Shown: positions 1 to 11,035, counted from the first letter of the stretch. The stretch is DNA of 64,000 bases from Nocardiopsis_B sediminis (GCF_042650565.1 NZ_JBHSBH010000003.1:186001-250000); one strand, 5' to 3'. A program made the numbers and translations. Notes: generated from the letters alone by a model not told the origin.

Positions 1-1194
1 GAAGCGGACCTCCTGGCCGGTGTCGCGGGCGACGAGCTCCAGCGAGCGGAAGAACCCGGGCAGGCGGCGCGCGCCGGCCCGCGCGGCCGAGGGCCGGACG
101 GCGTCGAGCACCATCCGCCCGTTGGCCAGCACCGACTGGTTGAGGGCGAGCCCCTCGGCCTTGCGGTCCTCGGTGACCAGCGCGATGCGGGCGCGCACCG
201 CCTGGTTGGGGGAGCGCAGCCGGACCCGCCGGCCGTCGACCCGCAGCTCCCCGCGGGTGAAGCGGTCGATGCCGAACAGGGCGTGGGCGAGTTCGGTGCG
301 CCCGCTGCCCTGGAGGCCGGCCAGCCCGACGATCTCGCCGCCGCGCACACTCAGCCCGATCCCGTCGAGCCGGTCGTTGCCGCCGCCGGTGACCTCCAGC
401 CGCACCGGGCCGGGGGCGGTGCCCTCGACCGGGCCGGGGAACAGGGTGCTCACCGGCCGGCCCACCATCATCCGGATGAGGTCGTCGGAGGTCGTGGCGG
501 CGGTGTCGACGGTGTCGACCCGCCGCCCGTCCTTGAGGACCGTGATCCGGTCGCACAGGTCGAAGATCTCCTTGAGCCGGTGCGACACGTACAGCACGGC
601 CACGCCCCGTTCGCGCAGCCGCCGGACCAGCCCGTAGAGCAGGTCGACCTCGTGGTCGGCCAGCGCGGCGGTGGGCTCGTCCATGGAGATGATGCGGGCA
701 TCGTGCGACATCGCCTTGACGACCTCGACGATCTGCTGCTCGGCCACCGACAGCGAGCGCACCCGGGCGCCGGGGGACAGCCCGCCCAGGCCGAGGTCCT
801 CGAGCAGCCGCGCGGTGTCCTCGGCCATCCGCCGGGCGTCGACCGCCCCGCGGCGGCGCGGCTCGCGGCCCAGGTACACGTTCTCGGCGACGGTGCGCTC
901 CGGGAGCAGGTTGAACTCCTGGAAGACGGTGGAGACCCCCGCCTGCTGGGCCTGCACCGGGTGGGCGAAGGACACCGCGGACCCCGACAGCTCGACCGTC
1001 CCGGCGTCGGCCCGGTGGACCCCGGCCAGGATCTTCATCAGGGTCGACTTGCCGGCGCCGTTCTCGCCGACCAGCGCGTGCACCTCTCCCGCCCGTACCT
1101 CCAGGTCGACGTCGCTGAGGACGCCGACCCCGAGGAACGACTTCCCGATGCCGCGCATGCGCAGCAGGGGGGCGTCGGCGGGCGCGCTGTTCAC
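1..1194 (-). CDS. Sugar ABC transporter ATP-binding protein, partial (C-terminus beyond window edge)
   Basis: ATPase of a ribose/galactose-type (RbsA/MglA family) sugar importer, which carries two ABC domains on one chain. About 398 residues are present. The first domain has Walker A GENGAGKST near residue 38, a LSVAEQQ signature near residue 143 and Walker B IISMDEPTAAL. The second domain starts near residue 250 and includes GLAGLQGSGRTELA. About 100 residues of the usual 500 are missing past the window edge. The GTG start overlaps the stop of the upstream dehydrogenase as GTGA, so the two are translationally coupled. Permease and binding-protein genes probably follow outside the window. Substrate is unknown; the Gfo/Idh neighbour and divergent ROK repressor fit a sugar or polyol. 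Confidence 0.93.
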   Translation of the reverse strand, partial: MNSAPADAPLLRMRGIGKSFLGVGVLSDVDLEVRAGEVHALVGENGAGKSTLMKILAGVHRADAGTVELSGSAVSFAHPVQAQQAGVSTVFQEFNLLPERTVAENVYLGREPRRRGAVDARRMAEDTARLLEDLGLGGLSPGARVRSLSVAEQQIVEVVKAMSHDARIISMDEPTAALADHEVDLLYGLVRRLRERGVAVLYVSHRLKEIFDLCDRITVLKDGRRVDTVDTAATTSDDLIRMMVGRPVSTLFPGPVEGTAPGPVRLEVTGGGNDRLDGIGLSVRGGEIVGLAGLQGSGRTELAHALFGIDRFTRGELRVDGRRVRLRSPNQAVRARIALVTEDRKAEGLALNQSVLANGRMVLDAVRPSAARAGARRLPGFFRSLELVARDTGQEVRF

Positions 1195-2336
1195 TCGGCG
1201 ACCTCCACCCAGGTGTCCTCCTGCGCCGAGGCCAGCACGGCCTCGGCCACGCGCGCGGCGCGCAGGCCGTCGGCGAAGGCCGGGAGGCCGTCGGGGGTGT
1301 CGCCGGCGATGGCGTCGCGGGTATCGGCCACGAACGCGTCGAAGCAGTCCTGGTAGCCCTGTGCGTGGCCGGCCGGGACGCGGGCCAGCCGCCCGGCGGC
1401 GGGGCTGAGCGTCTCGGGGTCGCGCATGAGCAGCCGGCTGTGCTCGCGCCCGCCCTGCCAGAGGAGCTCGGGCTGCTCCTGGTCGAAGGAGAGCGTCATC
1501 TCGGTGCCGGAGACCTCCAGCAGCAGCCGGTTCTTGCGCCCGGCCGAGACCTGGCTGATCACCGCGGCGCCGACCACGCCGGCGCGGGTCGTGAACTGGA
1601 GGGTGACCAGGTCCTCGGTGTCGACGGGCCGGCCGCCGTCCGAGCCGCGGCTGCCGTTGACGGTGGAGGTCTGCGCGGCCACGCGGGCGATGCGGTCGCC
1701 GGTGACGAACTCCAGCAGGTCGCACCAGTGCGAGCCGATGTCGCCGAAGGCGCGCGTGGGGCCGCCCAGCTGCGGGTCGACCCGCCAGTTGTCGTCGCCG
1801 GGGCGCAGCAGCCAGTCCTGGAGGTAGCTGCCGTGCGCCAGGGTGATCCGCCCCACCGCGCCCGAGCGGACCTTCTCGCGGGCCTCGCGGACCATCGGGT
1901 GGAAGCGGTAGACGAAGGGGACGGTGGCGACGCTGCCGGCGTCGGCCGCCGCGGCGACCATGCGGGCGGCGGTGTCCGCGTCGGTGCTCAGCGGCTTCTC
2001 GCAGACGACGTGCTTGCCTTCGGCGAGGGCGGCCAGTGACAGCGGGGCGTGCAGGTGGTTGGGCGTGCAGACGTGCACGACATCGACGTCGTCGCTGGCG
2101 ATGAGGGCGGCTGCGTCGGCGTAGGCGCGTTCGGCGCCCAGCGGGCCGAGAGCGGCCTCCGCCTTCTCGGGGGTGGACGCGGCGACCCCGACCACCCGGC
2201 CGCCGGACACCCGGATGGCCCGGGCGTGGACCCGTCCCATGAACCCGGTGCCGATGACCGCGGCGCGGTAGCCGCCCCGCTGCGCGGCACCGGGTTCCGG
2301 CGGCGCGCTCGGTTCTGTGATGTGACTCACTGCCAT
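1191..2336 (-). CDS. Gfo/Idh/MocA family NAD(P)-dependent oxidoreductase
   Basis: Cytoplasmic sugar or polyol dehydrogenase of about 381 residues, a typical family length. The N-terminal Rossmann fold shows AVIGTGFMGRVHARAI near residue 20, and the family motif CEKPLS lies near residue 110. A C-terminal alpha/beta substrate domain follows. First gene of an operon with the sugar ABC ATPase (4-bp overlap) and divergent from a ROK repressor. The reading frame stays open far upstream, but that extension is antisense to the ROK gene, so ATG at 2336 was chosen; a GTG two codons downstream is the alternative. No strong ribosome-binding site is visible. Probably acts on the imported sugar; substrate cannot be read from sequence. 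Confidence 0.9.
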   Translation of the reverse strand: MAVSHITEPSAPPEPGAAQRGGYRAAVIGTGFMGRVHARAIRVSGGRVVGVAASTPEKAEAALGPLGAERAYADAAALIASDDVDVVHVCTPNHLHAPLSLAALAEGKHVVCEKPLSTDADTAARMVAAAADAGSVATVPFVYRFHPMVREAREKVRSGAVGRITLAHGSYLQDWLLRPGDDNWRVDPQLGGPTRAFGDIGSHWCDLLEFVTGDRIARVAAQTSTVNGSRGSDGGRPVDTEDLVTLQFTTRAGVVGAAVISQVSAGRKNRLLLEVSGTEMTLSFDQEQPELLWQGGREHSRLLMRDPETLSPAAGRLARVPAGHAQGYQDCFDAFVADTRDAIAGDTPDGLPAFADGLRAARVAEAVLASAQEDTWVEVAE

Positions 2337-2394
2337 GGTGGGAAGGTAAATCGGACTTATGACGGACGTCAAGCAGAAGATGCGACTCTCAGTA

Positions 2395-2423
2395 GAAATA
2401 GCTGGTCGACGTACTCGAAATAG
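2395..2423. promoter_or_regulatory. Divergent promoter region with a direct repeat (candidate ROK operator)
   Basis: The 108-bp gap between the dehydrogenase and the ROK repressor is more AT-rich than its surroundings and holds two copies of GAAATAG (2395-2401 and 2417-2423) spaced 22 bp, two helical turns. The position suits autoregulation and control of the sugar operon by the ROK protein. Binding is inferred only. A CRP-like TGTGA-N6-TCACT sequence also spans 2316-2331, inside the 5' end of the dehydrogenase gene. Confidence 0.3.
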
Positions 2424-2444
2424 TTCCTGTGATTCACTGGTCAC

Positions 2445-3680
2445 GTGACAGAAGATGCGCTGATCCCCGCCGGAGCGCTGCGCTCCACCCCAGGACAGGT
2501 CTCCCCCGGCGCCGCACCCGCCGCACCCGGCGCCGGCACACTGCTGCGGCTGCTGCGCGACGGACGGCCGCGCACCCGGTCCGAGCTCGCCGGGGTCACC
2601 GGGCTCGCGCGATCGACCGTCACCCAGCGCATCGACGCCCTGCTCGCAGGGGGTCTCATCGGCCCGGCGGGCGAGGCCGCCTCCACCGGCGGGCGCCCGC
2701 CCACGACCTTCGCGTTCGTCCCCTCGGCCCGGGTCGTCCTCGCCGCCGACCTCGGCGCCACCGCGGCGCGGCTGGCCCTCACCGACATGGCCGGCCAGGT
2801 CCTCGCCGAGACCCACGACGACCTCGACATCGCCGACGGCCCCGTGAACGGGCTGGACTGGGTGATCGACCACGGGCGGATGCTGCTGCACCGCGCCGGG
2901 CGCTCCGAGAAGGACGTCCTCGGCGTGGGCATCGGCCTGCCCGGCCCGGTCTCGTACTCCACCGGGCGCGCGGTCAACCCGCCGATCATGCCGGGCTGGG
3001 ACGACTTCGACGTGCCCGGCTACATCGAACAGCGCTTCGCCGGCCCCGTCCTGGTCGACAACGACGTCAACATCATGGCGCTGGGCGAGCACTTCGCGCG
3101 CTGGCGCGACGCCAGCCACCTGATGTTCGTCAAGGTCGCCACCGGGATCGGCTGCGGCATCATCAGCGACGGCGGCGTCTACCGCGGCGCCAAGGGCGCC
3201 GCCGGGGACATGGGCCACATCCAGGTCCCCCACGGAGCGGGGCACCCCTGCCGGTGCGGCAACACCGGGTGCCTGGAGGCGGTGGCCAGCGGCGCGGCCA
3301 TCGCCGCCGAGCTGGCCGGGCAGGGCATCGAGGCCCGCACCGCTCTGGACGTGGTCGAACTCGCCCGCTCCGGATCGGTGGCCGCCCTGCTCTCCCTGCG
3401 TCAGGCCGGCCGCGACATCGGCGAGGTGCTGGCGGCGTCGGTCAACATGCTCAACCCGTCGATCATCGTCATCGGCGGCTCGCTGGCCCTGGCCGGCGAC
3501 CACCTGCTCGCCGGGGTGCGCGAGGTCATCTACCAGCGCTCGCTGCCCTTGGCCACCGAGGACCTGCGGATCGTGTCATCGCAGATGGGCGAGCGCGCGG
3601 GCGTCATCGGCGCCGCCGTCATGGTGATCGAGTACGGCCTCAGCCCCGAACGGATCGACGCGCTGGTCAGCGGCGGCTGA
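2445..3680 (+). CDS. ROK family transcriptional repressor
   Basis: 411-residue regulator of the NagC/XylR type. An N-terminal winged helix-turn-helix (about residues 25-85, including SELAGVTGLARSTVTQRIDAL) precedes a sugar-kinase-like ROK domain (about 95-400). The ATP/sugar-binding motif VLAADLGATAARLAL and the zinc-binding signature CRCGNTGCLE near residue 270 are visible. The GTG start is 108 bp from the divergent sugar operon, the usual arrangement for a local repressor released by the pathway sugar. The kinase domain in such regulators normally senses ligand and need not be catalytic. Confidence 0.92.
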   Translation: MTEDALIPAGALRSTPGQVSPGAAPAAPGAGTLLRLLRDGRPRTRSELAGVTGLARSTVTQRIDALLAGGLIGPAGEAASTGGRPPTTFAFVPSARVVLAADLGATAARLALTDMAGQVLAETHDDLDIADGPVNGLDWVIDHGRMLLHRAGRSEKDVLGVGIGLPGPVSYSTGRAVNPPIMPGWDDFDVPGYIEQRFAGPVLVDNDVNIMALGEHFARWRDASHLMFVKVATGIGCGIISDGGVYRGAKGAAGDMGHIQVPHGAGHPCRCGNTGCLEAVASGAAIAAELAGQGIEARTALDVVELARSGSVAALLSLRQAGRDIGEVLAASVNMLNPSIIVIGGSLALAGDHLLAGVREVIYQRSLPLATEDLRIVSSQMGERAGVIGAAVMVIEYGLSPERIDALVSGG

Positions 3681-3709
3681 CGCGCCGCCCGCTCCCGGAC
3701 GCCGGTGCG

Positions 3710-4420
3710 TCAGTTCTGGCCGCCGGGGGCCATCGGGTCCGGGTAGTGGCGGCGGGGCTCGGGGCCGCCGGTGACCTCAGGGGCTGCGGCGCCGCCGTGG
3801 TCCAGTGCGTCGCGGCGGCCGGCGTCGTAGACCGCCCCGCCCTCGCCGGGCCGGACCTCGCCCGCCCCGCTTCCGCCCGGTCGGCCGTCGACCGGTGCAC
3901 TCTCGCTGGGGACGCCGTCCCAGCCGGGCGCGTACCCGACATCGGGCAGCGCGCCCTCGGCGTGCAGCAGCGGCCGGCCGCCGTGCGCGCGGCGCATCGC
4001 GCCGGCGCCGACCCCGCCCAGCAGCGACGTGATCACCAGGCCCGTGACGGCATTGACGATGCCGGTGGCGATCTGGCCGCCCGCCGGCGCGTCCTGGGTG
4101 ACCGGCCCGACCGCCGCCACCAGGGTCGCCAGCCCCACGATCCAGCCGAAGAACGTGGCCGGCCGCGGTGCGGTCAGCAGCAGCGCGTGCAGCAGCCCCG
4201 TGGCCGCCAGCGCCGCGACGGCCGCCATCAGCGCGTAGCCGCCCACCACCACGCCGCCGAGGACGCCGGCGTCGTGCGGCGCGAGGACCGCCACCCCCAG
4301 CACCCCGCGGATCAGCAACATCCCCACCAGGGCGATCAGCCCGGCGACGACCGCCGTGGCCAGCCCGCCCGACCACAGCCGGGTGGTGTCGATCCGTCGC
4401 TCACTCTCGAATCCGCCCAT
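3710..4420 (-). CDS. DUF6069-like four-helix membrane protein
   Basis: 236-residue membrane protein of unknown function. Four hydrophobic segments occupy about residues 15-40, 50-75, 85-105 and 115-140. A long, charged Gly/Pro/Asp-rich cytoplasmic or extracellular tail follows. The arrangement resembles actinobacterial DUF6069 proteins; I assign that by overall pattern only. The start at ATG 4420 was chosen because upstream codons give an uncharged, poorly conserved extension. Convergent with the ROK gene, with only 29 bp between stops. No partner suggests a job. Confidence 0.7.
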   Translation of the reverse strand: MGGFESERRIDTTRLWSGGLATAVVAGLIALVGMLLIRGVLGVAVLAPHDAGVLGGVVVGGYALMAAVAALAATGLLHALLLTAPRPATFFGWIVGLATLVAAVGPVTQDAPAGGQIATGIVNAVTGLVITSLLGGVGAGAMRRAHGGRPLLHAEGALPDVGYAPGWDGVPSESAPVDGRPGGSGAGEVRPGEGGAVYDAGRRDALDHGGAAAPEVTGGPEPRRHYPDPMAPGGQN

Positions 4421-4520
4421 GCCGGTACCCCCCGATACGGCGCAGAATGCGGTCGATGCCCCCATACCCGTGATCACCAGACGCAATCACCCAATCGCGG
4501 CGAGTCATCACAAGGGGGGG

Positions 4521-5834
4521 TCAGACGGCCGGCCGCGAGGGACGGGCGGCAGCGGCGATGTCGGTGGCCAGGCGGGGCATGTCGGCGATGTCCAGCGCCG
4601 ACACCGTCACCCGGATGCCGGGTGCGGACTCCAGCCGGAAGCGGCGGCCCGGCGCCACCGCCCACCCCCGGGCCAGCAGCGCGGCGACGGTCGCGGCCTC
4701 GTCGGCCACCGGCACCCACACGTTGACCCCGCTGCGCCCGCGGGCGGCGATCCCGAGCCCGGCCAGCCGGTCGATCAGGGCGCCGCGGCGCTCGTCGTAG
4801 TCGTGCGCGACCTCGCCCGGGACGACCCCGCCGTGCCGCCACACCTCCACGAACGCCTCCTGGAGGACCCGGCTGATCCAGCCGGCGCCCGCCTGCAAGA
4901 GCACCCGTACCCGGTCGACCGTCACGGCGTCGCCGGCCACCATCGCCAGCCGCAGGTCGGGGCCGTAGCCCTTGGCCACCGACCGCACCACGGCCCACCG
5001 CTCCGTGGCGCCGTGCACCCCGTTGAACGGCTGCGCGGTGAACCCGAACCCGTGGTCGTCCTCGACCGTCAGGACATCGGGGTGGGGCGCGAGCGCGGCG
5101 CGCAGCAGGCCCGCCCGCTCGGCGGAGAGCGCGGCCCCGGTGGGGTTCTGGGCGCGGGAGGTCAGCAGGACCGCGCGGGCGCCGGCCCGCAGCGCGGCGG
5201 TGAGCCCGCCGGGTTCCATGCCGTCGTCGTCGACCGGGACCCCCAGGCGCTTGAACCCCAGGCCGGCGACCATGTCGTAGAGGGCGGGCCAGCCGGGGTC
5301 CTCCACCGCGACGGCGTCGCCGGGGCGCAGCGAGGAGCGCAGCAGGCGCTCGATGCCGTCGAGCGCCCCCGCGGTGACCGTGAGGTGGCCGGCGGGGACC
5401 CCGTCGGCCGCGAAGACCGCGTGTGCGGTCTCCAGCAGCCCGGGGTCGGTCGGCGGGTCGCCGTAGAGCGGGTGGTGCCCGGTGCGCCGCCGGGCGACCG
5501 CGGCGAGGGCGGCGCCGAGATCGGGCAGCAGCCGGGGGTCGGGGTTGCCGTTGGCGGCGTCGCGGGTGCCCGGCGGGACGCGCCCGGCCTCGGTCTCGCG
5601 GGGCTGCCCGGCGGGCCGGCCGCGGACCCGCGTGCCCCTGCGGCCGCCGGTCTCGACGAGGCCGCGGTCGCGCAGGAGCCGGTAGGCCGCCGCCACCGTG
5701 TTGGCGTTGACCCCGAGGTCCCCGGCGAGGTCGCGGATGGGCGGCAGCGCGGTGCCGGCGTGCAGGTCCCCTCGCGCGATCTCCCGTTCGATGCTGGCGG
5801 CGATGTCCTGGGAGCCGCGTCCGCTGATGGCCAT
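4521..5834 (-). CDS. MocR-type GntR/aminotransferase fusion regulator
   Basis: About 437 residues. The N-terminal GntR winged helix (about residues 5-72, with PPIRDLAGDLGVNANTVAAA) is fused to a class I aminotransferase-like PLP domain. The PLP lysine lies in SVAKGYGPDLRL, and family residues in SRAQNPTG and EDDHGF are visible. Such proteins (PdxR, GabR, EhuR) sense PLP or amino compounds. No pdxST or gab genes adjoin it, so the target is unclear; the divergent neighbour 416 bp away is the betaine synthase. ATG 5834 is chosen because the GntR fold begins a few residues later. Confidence 0.88.
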   Translation of the reverse strand: MAISGRGSQDIAASIEREIARGDLHAGTALPPIRDLAGDLGVNANTVAAAYRLLRDRGLVETGGRRGTRVRGRPAGQPRETEAGRVPPGTRDAANGNPDPRLLPDLGAALAAVARRRTGHHPLYGDPPTDPGLLETAHAVFAADGVPAGHLTVTAGALDGIERLLRSSLRPGDAVAVEDPGWPALYDMVAGLGFKRLGVPVDDDGMEPGGLTAALRAGARAVLLTSRAQNPTGAALSAERAGLLRAALAPHPDVLTVEDDHGFGFTAQPFNGVHGATERWAVVRSVAKGYGPDLRLAMVAGDAVTVDRVRVLLQAGAGWISRVLQEAFVEVWRHGGVVPGEVAHDYDERRGALIDRLAGLGIAARGRSGVNVWVPVADEAATVAALLARGWAVAPGRRFRLESAPGIRVTVSALDIADMPRLATDIAAAARPSRPAV

Positions 5835-6250
5835 CCCCGCATTATCCAGCAGCGCCGCGCCGCGGCACACGCACAGGGCGCGCACGGGGCGGCGGGGTGC
5901 TGAGGGGGTGCGCCCGATCGGACGGGCGCCGAGTGTAGCGCGGAGATGATTCACCGGAATTTCCCCGCCGTGTCGAATAATTTCGCGGTGCGCTTTGCGC
6001 AATGGGTTGCGCCATGCGATTCGCTGATGTCTCCCGGAATTTTTCCGCGGCGTCCGCCGGGGTGTGAAGGCCGGGTTCGGGGTGGCTTCCGGCGTCGCGC
6101 CGATGATCGAATTTACGCGGTCTGACCTGCGGGGACATCGAAAACATCGAACTTCGCCCTTGAATTACACGGGGGGTCGTGCTTTTCAATATATAAGCGC
6201 GAGGTTTCACCCTCGGCGTCGTGTGTGCACAGCGAGAGGGTGTTTCGAGT
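5835..6250. other. 416-bp divergent intergenic region
   Basis: No gene is visible. The right half (about 5940-6200) is clearly more AT-rich than flanking coding DNA and ends in CAATATATAAG near 6187-6197, followed by a small hairpin CGAGG/CCTCG just before the betaine synthase. It probably holds the promoters of both divergent genes. I cannot place a -35/-10 pair with confidence. Confidence 0.5.
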
Positions 6251-7906
<1,656 letters not shown>

Positions 7907-7929
7907 CCCGCCGCCGGGCGGCCGGCCCC

Positions 7930-7964
7930 GCCCCGGCACCGATCCCCCGGTGCCGGGGCCTTTT
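7930..7964 (+). terminator. Rho-independent-like terminator after betaine synthase
   Basis: Perfect 12-bp inverted repeat (GCCCCGGCACCG / CGGTGCCGGGGC) with a 6-nt loop, followed by CTTTTG. It lies 24 bp past the stop codon. Confidence 0.85.
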
Positions 7965-8047
7965 GCGCTGCGTGCGCCTGAAGCGGGCGCGTTCGGGTAC
8001 TCATCCCCGCAACCGGAATCCGGAAGACGGGGCAGGAGGTCGCCGCG

Positions 8048-8950
8048 GTGAACACGACATCGGAGACCCGCTGGGTGGTCGTCGGGGTGGACGGCTCCGA
8101 CTCCAGCCGCTACGCGCTCGAATGGTCGGCCAACCAGGCGACGATGGCCGGGATGGGCGTGCGCATCGTGACCGCCGTGTGGCCCCGCGACGCCGAAGGG
8201 CCCTGGCGGGAGGTCATCGAGTACGACGACCGGCCGCAGCCGCGCCACCAGGACGCCCAGGCGCTCCTGGACTACGCGCGCGACTGGATCCTGCGGATCT
8301 TCCCCGAGCTGCGGGTGGACACCGAGCTGGCCGAGTCCCGCCCCGCCGAATCCCTGCTCGCCGCCGCCTCGAAGCCCGATGCGGTGGCCGTGGTGGTGGG
8401 GTCGCGCGGGCTGGGCGGGCTGGCGAGCGCGTTCGTGGGGTCGGTCGGCGTGGAGCTGGCCGCCCATGCCCCGGTCCCCGTGGTCGTGCTGCCCAAGAAG
8501 CACGAGGAGGCGCACGGGGTGAAGGGGCGGGTCGTGGTCGGCGTGGACGGGTCGGAGCAGAGCAAGCGGGCGGTCGACTTCGCGTTCGCGCAGGCCGACA
8601 CCGTCGGCAGCGACGTCATCGCCATCTGCGCCTGGCAGCCGATGGCGGCCTTCGCTTCGTCGATGGGGCCGGTGCCGCCTGAGGCGTTCGACGACGAGGC
8701 GGTGGAGGCCGCCGCCCGCCGCACCGCCGAGGCGGAGATCGCCGATGCCCGCCGGCGCCACCCCGATGTCGACGCCGACCCCCGCGCGGTGCGCGGCCAC
8801 CCGGTGGTGGCGCTGCTGGAGGCGGCGACCCCGGCCGACCTCGTCGTGGTGGGCTCGCGGGGACGCGGCGGGTTCACCGGCCTGCTCCTGGGCTCGGTGA
8901 GCCAGTCGGTGCTGCACGGGGCCCACGGTCCCGTTGCGATCGTCCACTGA
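8048..8950 (+). CDS. Tandem-domain universal stress protein
   Basis: 300-residue cytoplasmic protein with two UspA domains (about residues 8-152 and 160-300). Each ends in the ATP-binding pattern G-x2-G-x9-G-[ST]: VGSRGLGGLASAFVGSVG and VGSRGRGGFTGLLLGSVS. Each begins with a VVVGVDGS nucleotide-binding strand. Tandem ATP-binding Usp proteins are common in actinobacteria and respond to hypoxia, stasis or osmotic stress. The GTG start is preceded by AGGAGG. It lies downstream of betaine synthase but beyond a terminator, so it is probably transcribed separately. Confidence 0.93.
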   Translation: MNTTSETRWVVVGVDGSDSSRYALEWSANQATMAGMGVRIVTAVWPRDAEGPWREVIEYDDRPQPRHQDAQALLDYARDWILRIFPELRVDTELAESRPAESLLAAASKPDAVAVVVGSRGLGGLASAFVGSVGVELAAHAPVPVVVLPKKHEEAHGVKGRVVVGVDGSEQSKRAVDFAFAQADTVGSDVIAICAWQPMAAFASSMGPVPPEAFDDEAVEAAARRTAEAEIADARRRHPDVDADPRAVRGHPVVALLEAATPADLVVVGSRGRGGFTGLLLGSVSQSVLHGAHGPVAIVH

Positions 8951-8999
8951 CGGCCCCCTCCCGCGGCTGTGGAGTATCCTCTTTCCGAGAAATGATTTT

Positions 9000-9018
9000 C
9001 CAGGAAACTGATTCCTGG
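9000..9018. promoter_or_regulatory. Inverted repeat upstream of the dioxygenase gene
   Basis: Perfect 7-bp arms CCAGGAA / TTCCTGG separated by ACTGA, 22 bp before the start codon in a locally AT-rich stretch. It could be an operator or a small hairpin in the 5' leader; there is no T-tract to suggest termination. Confidence 0.35.
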
Positions 9019-9040
9019 TCTCGGGCCGAGGGGAGCCCCC

Positions 9041-9853
9041 ATGGACCACACCGCACATCCCGCATCGGCGGGCCGGGCGCCGGCGCCCGTGCTCTACTTC
9101 GGCCACGGGGCCCCGCCCCTGGCCGACGACCCGCTGTGGACCGGGCAGCTGTCCTCCTGGTCGCAGGGGCTCGGCCGGCCGCGGGCCGTGCTGATCGTGT
9201 CGGCCCATTGGGAGGCCGCGCCGGTGACCATCGGCGCCACCACGACCGCCCCGCTCACCTACGACTTCTGGGGCTTCCCCCGCCGCTACTACGAGGTCAC
9301 CTACCCCGCGCCCGGCGCCCCGGAGCTCGCCGAATCGGTGCGCCGCCTCCTGAGTGGCGGCCCGGCGCCCGTGGCCGAGGCGCCTGACCGCGGACTCGAC
9401 CACGGCGCCTACGTCCCGCTGAAGGAGATGTACCCCGGCGCCGACGTCCCCGTCCTCCAGATCTCCATGCCCACCCTCGACCCGCAGGAGCTCTTCGACC
9501 TGGGCCGCAGGCTCTCCCCGCTGCGCGACGAAGGCGTGCTGATCATGGGCAGCGGCTTCCTCACCCACAACCTCTCCTGCATCGACATGTCGCTGGGGAC
9601 CGACGCGGCGGCGCCCTCGTGGTCGGCGGAGTTCGACGACTGGGCGGCCCGCGCCGCGGTGTCGGGCGACGTCGACGCGCTGCTCGACTGGCGCACGAAG
9701 GGCCCGGCCGCCGAGATCGCCCACCCGCGCAGCGAGCACCTGGCACCGCTGTTCGTCGCCCTCGGGGCGGCGCAGAGCAGCGGCGAGAACGCCCGCAGCG
9801 TCATCGACGGCTTCTGGTACGGCCTGGCCAAGCGCGCCTTCCAGTTCGGCTGA
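9041..9853 (+). CDS. LigB/DODA-type class III extradiol dioxygenase
   Basis: 270-residue cytoplasmic non-heme iron dioxygenase resembling YgiD/4,5-DOPA-extradiol dioxygenase. Expected metal or acid-base histidines appear in YFGHGAPP near residue 22, SAHWE near residue 57 and LDHGAYVPL near residue 125, with SGFLTHNL further on. The physiological substrate is probably a catechol-type aromatic, but YgiD-like enzymes are often orphan. A good ribosome site (GAGGGGAG) precedes ATG 9041. anmK follows after 24 bp, so the two may be co-transcribed despite unrelated functions. Confidence 0.88.
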   Translation: MDHTAHPASAGRAPAPVLYFGHGAPPLADDPLWTGQLSSWSQGLGRPRAVLIVSAHWEAAPVTIGATTTAPLTYDFWGFPRRYYEVTYPAPGAPELAESVRRLLSGGPAPVAEAPDRGLDHGAYVPLKEMYPGADVPVLQISMPTLDPQELFDLGRRLSPLRDEGVLIMGSGFLTHNLSCIDMSLGTDAAAPSWSAEFDDWAARAAVSGDVDALLDWRTKGPAAEIAHPRSEHLAPLFVALGAAQSSGENARSVIDGFWYGLAKRAFQFG

Positions 9854-9877
9854 CCGGCCGCGGGGAAGGACTCCGGG

Positions 9878-11035
9878 ATGATCGTCATCGGACTCTCCTC
9901 GGGCACCTCGGTCGACGGCATCGACGTCGCGGTCGCCGACCTTCGGCTGGCGGGCGGCGACGTGCTGCTGACCCCCATCGCCCACCGCGACGTGCCCCAT
10001 CCCCCCGCGCTGCGCGAGGACATCCTCGCCGCCCTTCCGCCCGCCCCCACGACCATGGCCGAGGTGTGCCGGCTCGACACCCTCATCGGCCAGGCGTTCG
10101 CGCAGGCCGCGCGGGACGCCATCGCCGAGCTGTGCCCCGGCCGCACCGCGGACCTCGTCGTCTCCCACGGCCAGACCGTCTTCCACTGGATCGAGGACGG
10201 CCGCGCCCGCGGCACCCTGCAACTGGGCCAGCCCGCCTGGATCGCCGAGGCGACGGGCGTGCCGGTGGTCTCGGACGTGCGCGCCCGCGACATCGCCGCC
10301 GGCGGCCAGGGCGCCCCGCTGGCCAGCACCTTCGACGTCCTCTGGCTGGCCGGGCGCGGCGCACCGGCCGCCGCCCTCAACATCGGGGGCATCGCCAACC
10401 TCACCGTCGTCGCGCCCGGCCACGACCCGCTGGCCTTCGACACCGGCCCCGGCAACGCCCTGCTCGACATCGCCGCATCGAGCATCGGCGACGGCGCCGA
10501 GCGCATGGACCGCGACGGCCGGCGGGCCCTGCGCGGGCGGGTGCACGAGGGGCTGCTCGCCCGGCTGCGCGCCGACCCCTACTACGCTCGCCCCGCGCCG
10601 AAGTCCACCGGCAAGGAGGTGTTCCACGGCGACTACCTGGACGCGGCCCTGGCCGGGTTCGACGTCGCCGGGGACGACGTGTTCGCCACCCTCGTCGAGC
10701 TCACGGCCACGACCATCGCCGACGCGTGCGCGCGCCATGGGGTGGCCGAGGTCGTCGCCTCGGGCGGCGGCCTGCGCAACCCCGCGCTCGTGGCGGCGCT
10801 GCGGTCGGCGCTGGGCCCCGCCCCCCTGCGCTTCTCCGACTCCCTCGGGATCGACCCCGATGCCAAGGAGGCCTACCTCTTCGCCCTGCTCGGCTTCCTC
10901 ACCTGGAACGACATCCCCGGGACCGTGCCGTCGTGCACCGGGGCCGCCCGCCCCACCCCGGTGGGCCGGATCAGCCCGCCGGAGCGCCCGCACCCGGGGG
11001 GCTTGCGGCTGCGCCTGGGCCCGGACGCGGGCTGA
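9878..11035 (+). CDS. anmK: Anhydro-N-acetylmuramic acid kinase
   Basis: 385-residue ASKHA-fold kinase that converts 1,6-anhydro-MurNAc to MurNAc-6-phosphate during peptidoglycan recycling in the cytoplasm. The ATP-binding motif GLSSGTSVDGID is at the very N-terminus. The catalytic region FDTGPGNALLD lies near residue 188 and SGGGLRNPAL near residue 290. Length and motif order match the family. The C-terminal 35 residues are Pro/Arg-rich and look like a non-conserved extension. A long perfect hairpin just past the stop likely ends transcription. Confidence 0.95.
   Translation: MIVIGLSSGTSVDGIDVAVADLRLAGGDVLLTPIAHRDVPHPPALREDILAALPPAPTTMAEVCRLDTLIGQAFAQAARDAIAELCPGRTADLVVSHGQTVFHWIEDGRARGTLQLGQPAWIAEATGVPVVSDVRARDIAAGGQGAPLASTFDVLWLAGRGAPAAALNIGGIANLTVVAPGHDPLAFDTGPGNALLDIAASSIGDGAERMDRDGRRALRGRVHEGLLARLRADPYYARPAPKSTGKEVFHGDYLDAALAGFDVAGDDVFATLVELTATTIADACARHGVAEVVASGGGLRNPALVAALRSALGPAPLRFSDSLGIDPDAKEAYLFALLGFLTWNDIPGTVPSCTGAARPTPVGRISPPERPHPGGLRLRLGPDAG

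Noticed and set aside
2429..4726. A 765-codon plus-strand open frame overlapping the ROK gene
   Set aside because: Product is Arg/Pro-rich low complexity; the ROK protein in the other frame has clear motifs.
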